Under the pieces are notes generated by a model. That model was not told where the DNA came from. It saw only the letters and a program-made list of their open reading frames with translations, and did no database searches. Below are positions 6,260-7,668 of a stretch of DNA of 7,668 nucleotides, piece after piece; position 1 is the stretch's first letter, and every line of letters starts with the position of its first letter. This stretch comes from Eudoraea sp. (GTDB taxonomy: Bacteria > Bacteroidota > Bacteroidia > Flavobacteriales > Flavobacteriaceae), in assembly GCA_013042925.1 (NCBI GenBank), contig JABDPH010000252.1:1-7668 (forward strand), in the 5' to 3' direction. The position numbers were made by a program, and so were the translations under genes.

Positions 6260-7351
6260 CTATTTATCAAACAAATTTTGATCTATTCCTGGTAAGAGTT
6301 TTATTGCGTTTTTATAATATACTTTTTTCAATACCTCGTCTGGGAGATCCAAACCATACATAGCCCAGAACGCGTGGTACTTTTTGTAGTATGGAAAATA
6401 CTCATCATTGGTTTCCAGAACCCTGAAATAAGTAGGGAACTCATTTGGCTGATAACTGTCTTTACCAAATAATATTCGATCCTGGTACTTAATAAAGAAA
6501 TTACGTGCATTTCTGGGTTGCCTCCCAAGCTCTGCTATTACTGCTCCAATTCCTACATACATATTTGGCATTTCTTCCATAAGTTCTGCCAGCTTTTGTA
6601 AATTATTAGCGTACCATCCCATATGAGCATTGATGAATTTTGTTTGCGGATGTTTTTTAAACATATTATGCTGTTCTCCTATTATTTGTTCCCAGGGAGC
6701 TGGATTAGTTGCTGATCGTTTCCTCCGCGGCCTTGTTTTTAATTCCAACCATCGCTCATTACTACTGTCCATGGAATCCCAGAACGATTTAGGATCTGCA
6801 GCATGGATGAGAACAGGAATTCCCAATTCCCCGCATTTTGCCCAAATAGGATCCAATCGCCGGTCATCGATTGTTATTCTATTTCCATCAATATCCTTAT
6901 TTCTTAATCCCAGGCTTTTATATATTTTTAATCCTTTAGCACCATTTTTAACATCCTCTTCCAGCTGTCTCACAGCATTGTCCGCCCAATCAGGATTACC
7001 TACACCTGCAAAATTTACATTGGCAAAAACCACAAACCTGTTGGGGTAATTCTGATTTATGTTATCCAGCATATTTTTAAGACCTTCCCCGGAGCCGCCG
7101 CTTAAATTAACCATAACAGCCATATTCATATTATCCATAGAAGAAATTAACTCGGATAGGTCCTGCGTTGCCATTTTGAAATGATGACTGTGAATATCAA
7201 TAAACGGATATCTGGCCTTTTCCACTAAATTTTCAGCAACCACCAGTGTAGATTTCGGGTTGTACTCTTCAAAACTCAATTCCTGAGAATATGAGGAAAT
7301 CGAAATAAGTAAAAGTAATGTATGTTTTAGCTTTATAATATTGAATTTCAT
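6260..7351 (-). CDS. Secreted metal-dependent amidohydrolase (amidohydrolase-2 / TIM-barrel family)
   Basis: The 363-residue protein has a Sec signal peptide (basic start, hydrophobic 10-20, likely cut near S22-Q23) and no lipobox Cys, so it is probably periplasmic or exported. The mature part is a (beta/alpha)8 hydrolase of the amidohydrolase superfamily. Metal-ligand positions are all in place: D52-I-H54-S-H56 on the first strand, H183 in L-I-H-A-A-D, H243 in N-A-H-M-G-W, and D298 in F-G-K-D-S. The G-L-K-I-Y segment (140-144) is also typical of the subfamily. Relatives hydrolyse or decarboxylate small cyclic or aromatic substrates using one divalent metal. The substrate here cannot be assigned. 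The gene starts 25 nt after the MocA-like gene and may share its transcript. The tract R-P-R-R-K-R (207-212) is unusually basic but sits in a loop that varies in the family. Confidence 0.9.
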   Translation of the reverse strand: MKFNIIKLKHTLLLLISISSYSQELSFEEYNPKSTLVVAENLVEKARYPFIDIHSHHFKMATQDLSELISSMDNMNMAVMVNLSGGSGEGLKNMLDNINQNYPNRFVVFANVNFAGVGNPDWADNAVRQLEEDVKNGAKGLKIYKSLGLRNKDIDGNRITIDDRRLDPIWAKCGELGIPVLIHAADPKSFWDSMDSSNERWLELKTRPRRKRSATNPAPWEQIIGEQHNMFKKHPQTKFINAHMGWYANNLQKLAELMEEMPNMYVGIGAVIAELGRQPRNARNFFIKYQDRILFGKDSYQPNEFPTYFRVLETNDEYFPYYKKYHAFWAMYGLDLPDEVLKKVYYKNAIKLLPGIDQNLFDK

Positions 7352-7376
7352 TTATTTACAAATTATATATTAATAA

Positions 7377-7668
7377 TTACTTTAGTTGCTTTAATGCCTT
7401 ATAATAATCATCCAATGTGTCCATATCATGAGCTTTTCCTTCCGGATCAAGGAGGATCACCTCTTTTGCATATTTTTTAAGTAAATCCCTGGCACCCTGG
7501 TCTGTGTTTAATTTTTTTAATTCTGAAAAATAAGCCTTATCAAAAATAGCAGGTACCCCTGCCTTATCAAAATAGTTTGTGGCAATTATCCCATTACTGC
7601 TGTTAAGGTAGTTAGTAATAAGCAAATTTAAATAGGCAGTATCTATGAAAGGTTGATCAACCAGTAGT
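7377..7668 (-). CDS. MocA-like molybdenum cofactor nucleotidyltransferase (partial, N-terminus beyond right edge)
   Basis: The frame stays open to the right edge, so the 97 residues seen are the C-terminal part of a longer protein; the family is usually about 190-200 residues. An internal TTG at 7625 is not the start, because the codons upstream of it encode V-D-Q-P-F, the conserved D-Q-P metal/nucleotide-binding motif of MobA-like NTP transferases. Downstream landmarks match the MocA branch: a G-V-P-A-I-F strand, L-x-x-L-x-x-D-x-G-A-R, and a terminal D-M-D-T-L-D-D-Y. Family members transfer CMP or GMP to molybdopterin to finish cofactors of molybdenum hydroxylases such as xanthine dehydrogenase-like enzymes. 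CMP transfer (MocA) is more likely than GMP transfer by motif, but some homologues act on other substrates. The N-terminal nucleotide-binding loop is not in the window. An XdhC or hydroxylase gene upstream would support this reading. Confidence 0.85.
   Translation of the reverse strand, partial: LLVDQPFIDTAYLNLLITNYLNSSNGIIATNYFDKAGVPAIFDKAYFSELKKLNTDQGARDLLKKYAKEVILLDPEGKAHDMDTLDDYYKALKQLK

Noticed and set aside
6630..7049. Plus-strand 139-codon ORF
   Set aside because: It is antisense to the amidohydrolase coding region, which has complete active-site motifs; no independent support.
7377..7625. Complete 82-residue gene starting at TTG 7625
   Set aside because: The frame is open to the right edge and encodes the conserved D-Q-P motif upstream of that TTG, so this is the C-terminus of a longer MocA-like protein.

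Overview
This window looks like chromosomal DNA from a member of the Bacteroidota, most likely a flavobacterium. The evidence is low GC content, very AT-rich spacers, no Shine-Dalgarno-like tracts, and several gene families abundant in that group: a DUF5916/CBM9-like outer-membrane protein, a Tat-signal Gfo/Idh/MocA oxidoreductase, fibronectin-III-like surface modules, and an ECF sigma factor paired with a small membrane protein. This assignment is inferred from gene content; no rRNA or other phylogenetic marker is present.

All seven genes lie on the minus strand, so transcription runs from high to low coordinates. In transcription order they are: (i) the C-terminal part of a MocA-like (MobA/NTP_transf_3) nucleotidyltransferase, cut by the right edge (7377-7668), followed after 25 nt by a secreted metal-dependent amidohydrolase (6260-7351); (ii) after a 191-nt spacer with a candidate promoter, an ECF sigma factor (5580-6068) and a four-helix membrane protein (4980-5576) separated by 3 nt, closed by a clear intrinsic terminator (4932-4956); (iii) after a 214-nt spacer holding that terminator, a candidate promoter and a 12-bp inverted repeat, a CBM9-like/DUF5916 outer-membrane protein (2597-4765); (iv) a Tat-signal Gfo/Idh/MocA oxidoreductase (1130-2461); (v) the N-terminal part of a secreted protein made of repeated fibronectin-III-like modules (1-997), cut by the left edge.

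The only well-supported functional unit is the sigma factor plus membrane protein pair, which has its own terminator and probably its own promoter. The MocA-like gene and the amidohydrolase are close enough to be co-transcribed. The three left-hand genes each have a spacer of more than 130 nt and may be separate units; nothing in the sequence shows that they share a pathway. Five of the seven products carry an export signal or membrane segments, so the region mainly encodes cell-envelope functions.

I found no RNA genes, CRISPR array, insertion sequence, prophage gene or attachment site. No unmistakably new system is visible. The points most worth a second look are the sigma/membrane-protein pair, which lacks a canonical anti-sigma factor; the exactly spaced cysteine pairs in the repeat protein and that gene's unresolved start codon; and the inverted repeat upstream of the DUF5916 gene.
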